From Muribaculaceae bacterium (GTDB taxonomy: Bacteria; Bacteroidota; Bacteroidia; Bacteroidales; Muribaculaceae), in the NCBI GenBank assembly GCA_017427945.1, contig JAFRRT010000013.1, positions 62,001 through 126,000 of the forward strand: a stretch of DNA of 64,000 nucleotides, read 5' to 3'. Both the position numbers and the translations under genes were made by a program. The stretch's first letter is position 1, and the number at the start of each line of letters is the position of its first letter. Under the pieces are notes generated by a model. It saw only the letters and a list, made by a program, of their open reading frames with translations, did not search any database and had not been told where the DNA came from. This document shows positions 31,088-38,963 of this stretch, one piece after another.

Positions 31088-32680
31088 TTAAATGGACTCG
31101 ATAAAGGTCACCATCGCATCACGGTCAGCCTTACTGAGTTGGCGGAACTTCTCGACGCTGCGGCGGGCATCACTCTGGGCGTTGCCGTGCCACATGATGG
31201 CCTCGATGACATTGCGGGCGCGGCAGTCGTGCAGACGGTCGTCGGCACCGGTGCATTTCTTGCTCAGGCCACGTCCCCACAGCGGTGTGGTACGGCACCA
31301 GCCCGTGCGGATGTCATTGACCATGTACATGCGGTGCTGAATCAGGTCGGTATAGGGCCAGATGGTCTGATGCGGATAGCGGGGCAGCATGTCGGCATAG
31401 GCTCCGACAAAGAAGTTGTTCGGGTCGCGGATGACGTCATCGCCCGTAGTCCAGCTGGGACGGTGGCAATAGGCGCAGCCAATCTCGGTGAACAGTTCCT
31501 TGCCCCGCAGGAAGTCGGCATCATTGACGTTTCGGGCTGCAGGAACAGCAAGGCCACGGTGCCATGCCATAAGGTCGATGTACTCCTGGTCGGTCATCTC
31601 CACGTCGAGCGTCTTGCTCATCAGGTAGTTGTAGATGTCGGTCTCGGGGTCGCCGGTCACATTCTGCTTGGGGAAGTACTTGTAGAAGTCGGCCTGCACC
31701 TCAGGATCCTTACTGGCGATGGTGGCGTAGGCAGCGGTCATGTAGTGATAGCGGCGGTCGCTGCGGGTGACGTTGGTGATGTTCCAGATGGCGTTAGCAC
31801 CAGCGCCGTCCTGCAGGTTGGCACGTGACAGGGCATAGGTGTAGCGGCGCACGTACTTGGTGCCGTCGCCTTGTGCAGTGTTGGAATAGTAGTTGAAGTC
31901 GCTGCCATTCCAGATGGCGGGGTTGAGCGTCACACCTGCGGCCTGTTCAGCCTCGTACTGGGCACGGATGTCCTTCTCATCAATGGCGTCGAGCAGACCT
32001 GTTCCATAGAGACCGATGGTGCTCTCCAGGCGCACGCGCAACTGGCTGTAGTCGATGTCCTTGCCTCCTACCTGCAACGGCACATAGAATGCGCTCAGCG
32101 GGATGGTGACTTCGGGATAGATGAGGCTGTAGGTCTCGCCGTCAGGGAAGCGGTTGCCCCACTCATCGGTGTATTCGCGCCAGTCGATGACGATCTGGCT
32201 CTCGTCGATGGGTGCCTTGAAAGGTTTTTGAGCCTGGGTCTGCGGCATACCCGTAAGCGACGACAGGTAAGTGTCATTCTCATCGGTGAGCACAAGCAGG
32301 TAGCCGTTGCCCTGCACGTTGGAATTATAATTCAACTGTCGGGCGCCATGACCGTAGCTAGGATGGCAGGTGATGCAGGCATCGCGCACCCACAACGGTC
32401 CCAATCCGCGCATAGGCGTTGACATGCTCGTATCGGAGTCAAACGGTGATTCAAAGATGCGCTCACCACGTTTGAATGATGCCAGCAGTCCCTGCTTATT
32501 GATGGCTTCGGTTTCTTGTTCGTAAGCCGAAGCGGTTACATTGCTGGTTGTGCCCAATCGGCCACCTGTGTAATAGTAGTCGGGCAATTCGGGCGTCACT
32601 TCATTGCCACCGCCCTTCTCATCGCTGCACGATGCCAGGGCTAGAAATGTCAGCGCCAATAATATCCAATGCTTTTTCAT
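31088..32680 (-). CDS. Di-haem oxidoreductase-family lipoprotein (DHOR/thiol oxidoreductase type)
   Basis: A 530-residue c-type cytochrome with two haem-attachment motifs: CITCH (in WVRDACITCHPSYGHG) and CAYCH (in TEIGCAYCHRPSW). The N-terminus MKKHWILLALTFLALAS ends in a lipobox Cys followed by SDEKGGG. Acidic residues right after the Cys resemble the Bacteroidota signal for surface-exposed lipoproteins. Proteins of this DUF1111/DHOR group are widely linked to imelysins in iron-regulated operons, as here. The physiological reaction is unsettled; redox handling of iron is inferred. Confidence 0.87.
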   Translation of the reverse strand: MKKHWILLALTFLALASCSDEKGGGNEVTPELPDYYYTGGRLGTTSNVTASAYEQETEAINKQGLLASFKRGERIFESPFDSDTSMSTPMRGLGPLWVRDACITCHPSYGHGARQLNYNSNVQGNGYLLVLTDENDTYLSSLTGMPQTQAQKPFKAPIDESQIVIDWREYTDEWGNRFPDGETYSLIYPEVTIPLSAFYVPLQVGGKDIDYSQLRVRLESTIGLYGTGLLDAIDEKDIRAQYEAEQAAGVTLNPAIWNGSDFNYYSNTAQGDGTKYVRRYTYALSRANLQDGAGANAIWNITNVTRSDRRYHYMTAAYATIASKDPEVQADFYKYFPKQNVTGDPETDIYNYLMSKTLDVEMTDQEYIDLMAWHRGLAVPAARNVNDADFLRGKELFTEIGCAYCHRPSWTTGDDVIRDPNNFFVGAYADMLPRYPHQTIWPYTDLIQHRMYMVNDIRTGWCRTTPLWGRGLSKKCTGADDRLHDCRARNVIEAIMWHGNAQSDARRSVEKFRQLSKADRDAMVTFIESI

Positions 32681-32701
32681 GTTTCTCGTGTTTTAAGATT
32701 T

Positions 32702-33856
32702 TTATTTAAGTCCTTCGATGGCTGCATCCAGGGCATCAAGCAACTGGTTGCAGGCGTCAACGGCCTTCTGTGTCTCGCTTTTGCTCAGGTGGTTGCGGAA
32801 AGGAGCGGGCATGCACGATACTTCCTTGATGGCGTTATCGATGGCACTGCGCACGTTGCTGTCGAGTGATGCGTTTACCTTATTCATATAGGCTGCCAAC
32901 GAGTTGTTGTTGACTGTGCCGTCAAGTGAGCCGTAATAGGCGTTGCGCACGCTGCGGATGTTGTCGGTGAAGTCGGCGATGGAATTCCAGCTGTACCAGG
33001 ACTCCACGTCAAGAACGTTGCCCGAGTTCACGGGGTCGGTGATTTTGGTATTGCCCACCTCGTCACTGATGTCGCTGGCACCGGTCAGGATCTGTTCCAT
33101 GGCTGCAAGTTGAGTCTTGTAAAGACTGTTTCCAGCCTTTCCGGCATCAATCATGTTCTCACCGTAGTTGAAAGAAGGCTCCAGTTCATGTTCCTCAAGG
33201 ATAGCACGTTTGGCGCTGCTGATGTTGTTCATGCCCGCCCATGAGGCTTCAAGACGCACGGTCTGGTTGGCGAGGTCTTGGGCAACGGCAGCGTTGTAGA
33301 TGAGTTCGCGCTCGGTGATGTCGCCCACGTTGCGGGCGGCACCGTCACGGAAGAGCACGTACTCCACAGCATGGAAACCCAGCAGACCATAGCCCAACGT
33401 TGCAAAAGCGTCGGCTCCCGCGCCATCCTCGTCGAGGGCTGCGATGAGCGAACTGTTGTTCAGGATGTTGTCTAGTTGGGACTTCTGCAGGGGCCATGAG
33501 TCAATGTGCGGATCAATGTTGTAGTCGGCGGCGGCACCGAACAGGAAGGCCTCGCTCAGTTCCCAATATTTGCGGGCACTGATCCACTTGTCGCAGCACT
33601 CCTGGACTTTGCCCTGTGTTGGATTCTCGCGCAACTGCTGGCACAATGCGGCCAGTTCATTGGCTTCATCGGCCAGAGATTTGTAGGTGGGAACGACAAC
33701 GCCGTTCACATACTGGGTGATGATGGCCGTTTTCTTGCTGTCAAGCTGGTTGGGATCAGGGTCATCGTTACTGTCGCTGCAAGCGGCAAACCCCAGCGTC
33801 ATGCCCGCAAGTGTGACGAGCATGAGCGCGTTCTTGAAAAGTTCAATTGCTTTCAT
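32702..33856 (-). CDS. Imelysin-family lipoprotein (IrpA/M75-like)
   Basis: A 384-residue imelysin. The signal peptide MKAIELFKNALMLVTLAG is followed by a lipobox Cys and SDSNDDPDPN, an acidic stretch that fits surface export. The imelysin GxHxxE-type motif appears as GFHAVEYVLF. IDPHIDSWP and SYNG-type helical-bundle segments are also present. Imelysins are iron-regulated and implicated in iron or haem uptake, and no peptidase activity is established. It lies 21 bases upstream of the DHOR gene and 46 bases downstream of the porin gene. Confidence 0.9.
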   Translation of the reverse strand: MKAIELFKNALMLVTLAGMTLGFAACSDSNDDPDPNQLDSKKTAIITQYVNGVVVPTYKSLADEANELAALCQQLRENPTQGKVQECCDKWISARKYWELSEAFLFGAAADYNIDPHIDSWPLQKSQLDNILNNSSLIAALDEDGAGADAFATLGYGLLGFHAVEYVLFRDGAARNVGDITERELIYNAAVAQDLANQTVRLEASWAGMNNISSAKRAILEEHELEPSFNYGENMIDAGKAGNSLYKTQLAAMEQILTGASDISDEVGNTKITDPVNSGNVLDVESWYSWNSIADFTDNIRSVRNAYYGSLDGTVNNNSLAAYMNKVNASLDSNVRSAIDNAIKEVSCMPAPFRNHLSKSETQKAVDACNQLLDALDAAIEGLK

Positions 33857-33902
33857 TTGTTCTATCTTTTTATGGTTAACGTGTTTGTGTCATAGTGGTG
33901 TC

Positions 33903-35225
33903 TCAGATATGGAAAAGGCCACTGTAGCAGATGCCCAGGCTCACTGTCGGTTCGTTGTTGTACTGCGATGAAAGGATGCGGTAGCTGTATTCGCCCTTGA
34001 TGACGATCTGCGGTATGGGATAGTAGTTGACGCCCGCAGTGACCTTCTGGCGCTGCCACATCTTCTCGTCGGTCATGTTCTTGACCGTCTTGTACATCGA
34101 GTCATAGTAGTCATAACGTCCGAACAGATACAGCCGTTGCCCGTCGGCATGCAGGCGGGCAACTTGTGAAAAGATGTCATAACCTGCCTCGATGCCCAAT
34201 GCGATAGCGGCCTCACCGATGTTGGTCTTGGGGAAGGGAGAGTCAGCACGGGTGGACATGTTGGCGGTAGTGATTTCGAGCGAGTTGCTCAGGTGGCCGT
34301 AGTCAAAGTTGCCGCGAGCCACGATGTTGTGGTCATTGTACAGGAAGTCCACCGCACCGATGGCTACGGTGCCGTGCAGACCATTGTACTTGCCCGTGGC
34401 GTTGAGCGTGTTATTGGCGCTGTTGCCCAGATAGCCACTAACACTCAGGCGCAGACCTTTGATGGAACGGTTGTCGATGCGCAGCGCACCGGCATAGGAG
34501 GTTGCCATCTTGAACTCGTAGGGGCTGCCTGCGCCATCGTGGATCCATCCCTTGTTGCCGAATCGGTCAGCGTCCAGGCCTGCGATAAACATCGCCTCGT
34601 AGCGCCACTTGCCCACGTTTCCCCACAGGCTCACGCCTGTCTCATGCCATGTGCAGGGCATGATTGTGTTCTCGCCCTCGGGACGATAGACAGTGAAGAA
34701 TTCGGTGGGCATGTGCGCGTTATTCGTTCCACCCACAGGCACAACCATGTGGCCCATGCGCAAGTTCACAGCGTGCGAGAAAGATTTCTGCAGCCAGAAC
34801 TGCTCGAGGGCGACTTCGCCTCCACGTTCCACTTCAGATTCATATTCGCCGGTCTCTTCTTCCTCGATTTCGACAGCGCTCTCGGTGCCGCCGTGCTCAA
34901 ACTCAATCTCGGTTCCCAGCGACCACCCTTTGCCGAAGTCGTAGCCCAGATAAAGGACCACATGGGGCAGGTCAAACTGACCGAAGCCCTTGTCACCCTT
35001 GTAGAGTTCGGCATTGGTGTAACGCTTGTAGTTGTTGCTATAGAACATGCGACTGGCCACAGCCTCGCCATAGCCGCCGATGGTCAGCCGGTGGGTAGGC
35101 GTCTCGGTGGGTGTCTCAGACACTTCGGCCTGGGGCTTCTCCAGCAGATTGTCAGCGTGAATTGCTGCCGTGCCTATCGTCATACATGCCAGCAGTGTTG
35201 TCAGTAATCTCGTTGCCATTTTCAT
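33903..35225 (-). CDS. Outer-membrane porin-like protein
   Basis: A 440-residue outer-membrane beta-barrel with a signal peptide (MKMATRLLTTLLACMTIGTA AIHA region) and a C-terminal strand ending CYSGLFHI. Alternating amphipathic strands run throughout (for example LTIGGYGEAVASRMFYSNNY and VVLYLGYDFGKGWSLGTEIE). An acidic loop VEIEEEETGEYESEVERGGE stands out near residues 115-135. It resembles phosphate-selective or general porins of Bacteroidota. It is the first gene of the operon that continues with imelysin, DHOR and CcsBA. Diffusion of an iron or haem ligand is an inference from that context. Confidence 0.82.
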   Translation of the reverse strand: MKMATRLLTTLLACMTIGTAAIHADNLLEKPQAEVSETPTETPTHRLTIGGYGEAVASRMFYSNNYKRYTNAELYKGDKGFGQFDLPHVVLYLGYDFGKGWSLGTEIEFEHGGTESAVEIEEEETGEYESEVERGGEVALEQFWLQKSFSHAVNLRMGHMVVPVGGTNNAHMPTEFFTVYRPEGENTIMPCTWHETGVSLWGNVGKWRYEAMFIAGLDADRFGNKGWIHDGAGSPYEFKMATSYAGALRIDNRSIKGLRLSVSGYLGNSANNTLNATGKYNGLHGTVAIGAVDFLYNDHNIVARGNFDYGHLSNSLEITTANMSTRADSPFPKTNIGEAAIALGIEAGYDIFSQVARLHADGQRLYLFGRYDYYDSMYKTVKNMTDEKMWQRQKVTAGVNYYPIPQIVIKGEYSYRILSSQYNNEPTVSLGICYSGLFHI

Positions 35226-35246
35226 ATTTTATATAGTTTATCGGCT

Positions 35247-35278
35247 GCAAAATTACCCAGACGGTGACCGCTATACAA
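35247..35278 (-). promoter_or_regulatory. Promoter of the porin-imelysin operon
   Basis: The minus strand reads TTG, a 20-base spacer, then TAATTTTGC (35255-35247), 22 bases before the porin ATG. No obvious Fur-type palindrome was found by eye. Confidence 0.65.
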
Positions 35279-35293
35279 TCCCAAAATCAAATG

Positions 35294-35330
35294 AAAAAAA
35301 ACGCTCCCCCTCACTATTTTTGGGGAGAGC
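35294..35330 (-). terminator. Rho-independent terminator between tmRNA and the porin operon
   Basis: On the minus strand GCTCTCCCC pairs with GGGGGAGC and is followed by GTTTTTTTT. It insulates the porin operon from tmRNA read-through. Confidence 0.65.
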
Positions 35331-35395
35331 CTGCATTTGTCGCAACTATTTTTAACCAACCAATATTACTAAATAAAAATACAGGGGGTAAAAAT

Positions 35396-35418
35396 AAGTC
35401 GCTGAATATCAGCGACTT
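35396..35418 (-). terminator. ssrA: tmRNA terminator hairpin
   Basis: AAGTCGCTGA and TCAGCGACTT form a perfect 10-bp stem directly after the tmRNA 3' end, followed on the minus strand by TATTTTTA. Confidence 0.7.
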
Positions 35419-35422
35419 AAGT

Positions 35423-35822
35423 CGGTGGAGCTGGAGGGGTTTGAACCCTCGTCCAAACGTGGAACTAATAAGGTTTCTACATGCTTAGTCCTGACTTGGT
35501 TTTCGATTGACGGCAGGCTCTGGACCACCAACCGCCAACTTATCCTCTAAATTTCAGACGCGGCCCGAGGCTTGCCTTGTCCTATCGCCGATATTCCTGC
35601 ACCACCGTTTCAACCCGCCTCGGCGCGAGGGCAGTTGGGTGATGTCTCGTCACAACCCCTTGGGCTGTGATAAAGCCGAACTTACTGTGCTTCGGTTAGG
35701 CAGCGAGAGCGTAGTTGTTTTCGCCATTTAAAAATGTCAATGACTGATATTATAGAGCATAGCCATTATCGCTCTGCATGCTTGCTTACCACTTCTACAC
35801 GCTGTCAAAGCCAGTCAGCCCC
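35423..35822 (-). ncRNA. ssrA: tmRNA (trans-translation RNA)
   Basis: The minus strand begins GGGGCTGACTGGCTTTGACA, the standard tmRNA 5' end. It finishes with the T-arm and acceptor GGGTTCAAACCCCTCCAGCT followed by CCACC. The 5' GGGGCTG pairs with CAGCTCC. The mRNA-like part encodes GENNYALAA and a TAA stop (35725-35696), the tag type seen in Bacteroidales. The RNA is about 400 nt and rescues stalled ribosomes by adding this degradation tag. The encoded end reads ACC then G, so the final A of CCA is not in the DNA and must be added or trimmed and repaired. The 3' end is duplicated at 28.45 kb. Confidence 0.95.
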
Positions 35823-35849
35823 AATTGCATGTGTCCGCATAAACGGCCT

Positions 35850-35880
35850 GCAAAATTACAACAAATTTCGTGCCAGACAA
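35850..35880 (-). promoter_or_regulatory. tmRNA promoter
   Basis: The minus strand shows TTG (35880-35878), a 19-base spacer and TAATTTTGC (35858-35850), about 28 bases before the mature 5' end. Confidence 0.7.
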
Positions 35881-35922
35881 GCGTTTTGCCGGGGATTTTT
35901 TGAAAAAATATTGAAAAACGGG

Positions 35923-36546
35923 CTATTTTTCTTCTATGAGTTCGTGCCAGTAGGGTGATTCCTCAGGAATGAAGGCGCCGGACTGCAGGAATTGGTAGAT
36001 TTTCAGACATGCCCATGCGTCGATGGCAGCATAGGATTGCTGGCCCTCGGTGAGGTATTGCGCCTCCCAGTTGGTGAGCTGCTGCCCCTTGCTGATTTTT
36101 TGCTCAAAGAGGATGGCATAAATCTTTTGCAGACTCATGTCGCTGATCTGGAATTGCTTGACGAGCTGTTGCAGCTCAACAAAGCCTGCCGGATGGATGT
36201 CGCAGACGCGTGTCAGTTGGTTGAAGTCGTCGGTGGTGGACAGGCCGACCTTGATGATGGAATCATCCTCGATAAGCTCCTTGAGGGGAGCGGGGATGCC
36301 GGTCATGTTAAGCCTGAAGAGGAAGGCGTCGTCATCGGTCGACAGCTGTAGCAGTGCAACGGTATGGCGGTCGCCACGCTTGAAAGTAGGTCTCGTCTCG
36401 GTGTCAAAACCAATGACAGGCGCTGTGCGCAGGGCGTTAACGGCGCTCTTGACTTGAGAAATGGCATCGACGATGTGAATATGACCGGGGAAGGTCACCC
36501 TGGTCATCTGGTTCACGGCCTGTTTTTCGATTGATACTACATGCAT
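35923..36546 (-). CDS. DEDDy 3'-5' exonuclease (RNase D-like)
   Basis: A 207-residue exonuclease of the DnaQ/RNase D superfamily. Exo I is visible as GFDTETRPTF (Asp-x-Glu), Exo II as LSTTDDFNQL (Asp), and Exo III as YAAIDAWACLKIY (the Y-x3-D signature of the DEDDy subgroup). There is no HRDC domain, so it is shorter than RNase D itself. It follows the tmRNA gene on the same strand and lies downstream of relA with a gap of 93 bases. RNA or DNA as substrate cannot be decided. Confidence 0.88.
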   Translation of the reverse strand: MHVVSIEKQAVNQMTRVTFPGHIHIVDAISQVKSAVNALRTAPVIGFDTETRPTFKRGDRHTVALLQLSTDDDAFLFRLNMTGIPAPLKELIEDDSIIKVGLSTTDDFNQLTRVCDIHPAGFVELQQLVKQFQISDMSLQKIYAILFEQKISKGQQLTNWEAQYLTEGQQSYAAIDAWACLKIYQFLQSGAFIPEESPYWHELIEEK

Positions 36547-36639
36547 GTCGACTGCAAAGGTAGTGATTTTTGGTGAATAGTCGATAGTTAATGGAGAATA
36601 GTTTTGTTTTTCACGCCTAATATCTTGCCCTTGATATGT

Positions 36640-38865
36640 TTACAGGCGGTTGACTTGCTTGACCCCCTTGATGTTAAGGATTTTCCTGATAAGCTCGTCG
36701 AGCAATGAGATGTTGCTGATATTGACGGTCAGCATGCCCTCAAAGAATCCGCCCTCGGCCTGTACCGAGATGCTTCGCAGCAGGCAATCGTCGGTCTTAT
36801 TGATGACCGAGGTGATGGATGAGACAATGCCTATGTCGTCACGGCCCAGGACTTTGAGCGTGGCGATAAACTGGCTCCCTGCTTTGCCTGCCCAGCGCGT
36901 GCGGATGAGGCGATAGGGGTAACGCTCCTTGAGGTGCTTCAGATTCTTGCAGTCGGTGCGGTGAATTTTGATGGCACCGTCGCTGGCGACAAACCCCTCG
37001 ATGGGGTCGCCGAAGATGGGGTTGCAGCAACGTGCCAGCTTATAATTGATGCCCTTGATGTCGTTGCCGATGGTCAGGATGTCGTCGCTGAAGCGGTGGT
37101 GGCTCTCGCCCTCGGTGGGCTGTTGCAGGACAAACTCCTCGGCCGTGCCCCTTGCTGTGCTGGTATCAGCCGGTTTGGCAGCGAATGCCATGTATTGCTC
37201 AACCACGGTGTTCACGTCGATGATGTCTTCCTGTATGGCGGCATAGAACTCGGTCGTCGTTTTATAGCCCATCTTCTTGATGACGCGTGCCAGAGTGGCA
37301 TCGTCGGCCTCGATTTTGCGGTTCTTGAAACGCCGTTGCAGTGTTTCCCTTGCCAACTGTGCCTGATGTGCGCGCCGCTCGTTGATGGCGTTTTTGATCT
37401 TGTTACGCGCCTTACTGGTGACAGCGATGTTGAGCCAGTCAAGGCGCGGCGTCTGCGTTGCCGACGTGATGACCTCGACGGTGTCACCGCTCTTGAGGCG
37501 GTAATTGATTTTTTGGTTCTTGCCATCGACCTTGCCACCCATGCAGGTGCTGCCCACGCGCGTGTGGATGTGGAAGGCGAAGTCGAGTAGCGTGGCGCCT
37601 TGCGGCAGGCGGAAGAGGTCCCCCTTGGGCGTGAACACAAACACCTCGTTGTTATACAGGTTCGTGTCCATGTTGCGCATCAGATTCATCTGTCCCTCCT
37701 GTCCGCTCGCTTCAAGCATTTCGCGCACATCGTTCATCCACTTGTCGGCGCTGCCGTCGCTCTTGATACCCTTGTAGCGCCAATGGGCCGCCACGCCTCT
37801 CTCGGCCGTCTCGTCCATGCGGCGGGAGCGTATCTGTACCTCTACCCACTTGTCTTCGGGACCATAGACGGTGATGTGCAGTGACTCATAGCCGTTGCTC
37901 TTGGGAATGGTAATCCAGTCCTTGAAGCGCGATGGGTTGGCTTTGTAGATATCGGTAACGATGGAGTAGGCGAGCCAGCAGGCGCGTTTCTCGTCCTTCT
38001 CCTGGGTGTCGAGAATGATGCGAATGGCAAACAGGTCATAGATGCCGCCCAGGTCCACGCCCTGCTTCTGCATCTTTTGCCAAATCGAGTTGATGGACTT
38101 GGTACGCCCCTTGAGCTCATATTTCAGACCCTCGGCTTTGAGCCTCTCGTCGATGGGTTTGATGAAGTCCTCCACGTATTTGTCGCGCTCTTCCTTGGTG
38201 ACCATCAGGCGGTTGGCAATCTGTGTGAACACCTTGCGGTTAAGGTACTTCAGGGAAGTGTCTTCCAGCTCGGTCTTGATGGCATAGAGTCCCAGTTTGT
38301 GGGCCAGCGGAGCATACAGGTAGCGGGACTCACTGGCAATCTCGTGCACGAATTTCTCGTTGGGGTGATGGTTGATGGCACGCATGAGCGCCAGGCGGTC
38401 GGCGGTCATGATAAGGATGACGCGCACGTCCTCGGCAAAGGTGAGCAGCAGTTTGTGGAAGTTCTCGTCCTCAACGGCAGCCTGTTTCTTGTACAATGGC
38501 GCAACATTCAGTAGTCCGTGAACCACACGGGCGATGTCCTCGTCAAACAGCGCTTTCACTCGCTCCGGGTTCAAGTAATTGTCACGGCACAAGTTGTAAA
38601 TCATTGTGGCGATGACCATCGTGCGGTCAGGAACGATGTTGTCGCACAAGGTGAGAGCGGTGCGCAGATGCCTAATGACCGGGTTGAGACCGTACTGGTC
38701 ACGGCGGAAGATGCCCGCCTCGGTGATGCCTCGCTTGATGAGGCCGTGCACCGTGTTGATGTCCTGGCATGACAACTGACTGCCAAGGCGTTCGTTGATG
38801 TCCTTGACAAGCTGCAGCAATAGCGCTCGCTCCTCTGCGGTGAAATAATCCTGTGTCGTTGCCAT
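36640..38865 (-). CDS. relA: RelA-type (p)ppGpp synthetase with degenerate HD hydrolase
   Basis: A long RelA/SpoT homologue. The start at 38865 (MATTQDYFTAEERALL) gives 741 residues. An ATG at 38943 would add a Lys-rich leader and reach almost into the divergent promoter. The HD domain is recognisable, but its metal site is broken: the HD pair is Tyr90-Asn91 (TMIYNLCRDN), the following Glu-Asp is Arg-Asp, and ADRLALMRA lacks the usual Asn. The synthetase core (GRTKSINSIWQKM, IYDLFAIRII, RFKDWI, NGYESLH) looks intact. TGS and ACT domains follow, including VFVFTPKGDLFRLPQG and a C-terminal ACT. It should therefore make alarmone but not hydrolyse it. Confidence 0.9.
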   Translation of the reverse strand: MATTQDYFTAEERALLLQLVKDINERLGSQLSCQDINTVHGLIKRGITEAGIFRRDQYGLNPVIRHLRTALTLCDNIVPDRTMVIATMIYNLCRDNYLNPERVKALFDEDIARVVHGLLNVAPLYKKQAAVEDENFHKLLLTFAEDVRVILIMTADRLALMRAINHHPNEKFVHEIASESRYLYAPLAHKLGLYAIKTELEDTSLKYLNRKVFTQIANRLMVTKEERDKYVEDFIKPIDERLKAEGLKYELKGRTKSINSIWQKMQKQGVDLGGIYDLFAIRIILDTQEKDEKRACWLAYSIVTDIYKANPSRFKDWITIPKSNGYESLHITVYGPEDKWVEVQIRSRRMDETAERGVAAHWRYKGIKSDGSADKWMNDVREMLEASGQEGQMNLMRNMDTNLYNNEVFVFTPKGDLFRLPQGATLLDFAFHIHTRVGSTCMGGKVDGKNQKINYRLKSGDTVEVITSATQTPRLDWLNIAVTSKARNKIKNAINERRAHQAQLARETLQRRFKNRKIEADDATLARVIKKMGYKTTTEFYAAIQEDIIDVNTVVEQYMAFAAKPADTSTARGTAEEFVLQQPTEGESHHRFSDDILTIGNDIKGINYKLARCCNPIFGDPIEGFVASDGAIKIHRTDCKNLKHLKERYPYRLIRTRWAGKAGSQFIATLKVLGRDDIGIVSSITSVINKTDDCLLRSISVQAEGGFFEGMLTVNISNISLLDELIRKILNIKGVKQVNRL

Positions 38866-38963
38866 GCGGTAATTTTTGGCAAATTTAGTCTTTTTGTGGC
38901 TATTTTTTTGCAAGAACGTGTTTAAAAATGTAATTTTGGGCAAAATTTAAAAAACCAAGTGAT

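Noticed and set aside
34293-35207. 304-codon plus-strand open frame opposite the porin gene
   Set aside because: Low-complexity Val/Ala/His-rich translation without motifs; the minus-strand porin has a signal peptide, barrel strands and a promoter.
35264-35731. Short plus-strand open frames around the tmRNA gene (one ends SWRGLNPRPNVELIRFLHA)
   Set aside because: They are antisense translations of tmRNA, a known source of spurious short proteins.
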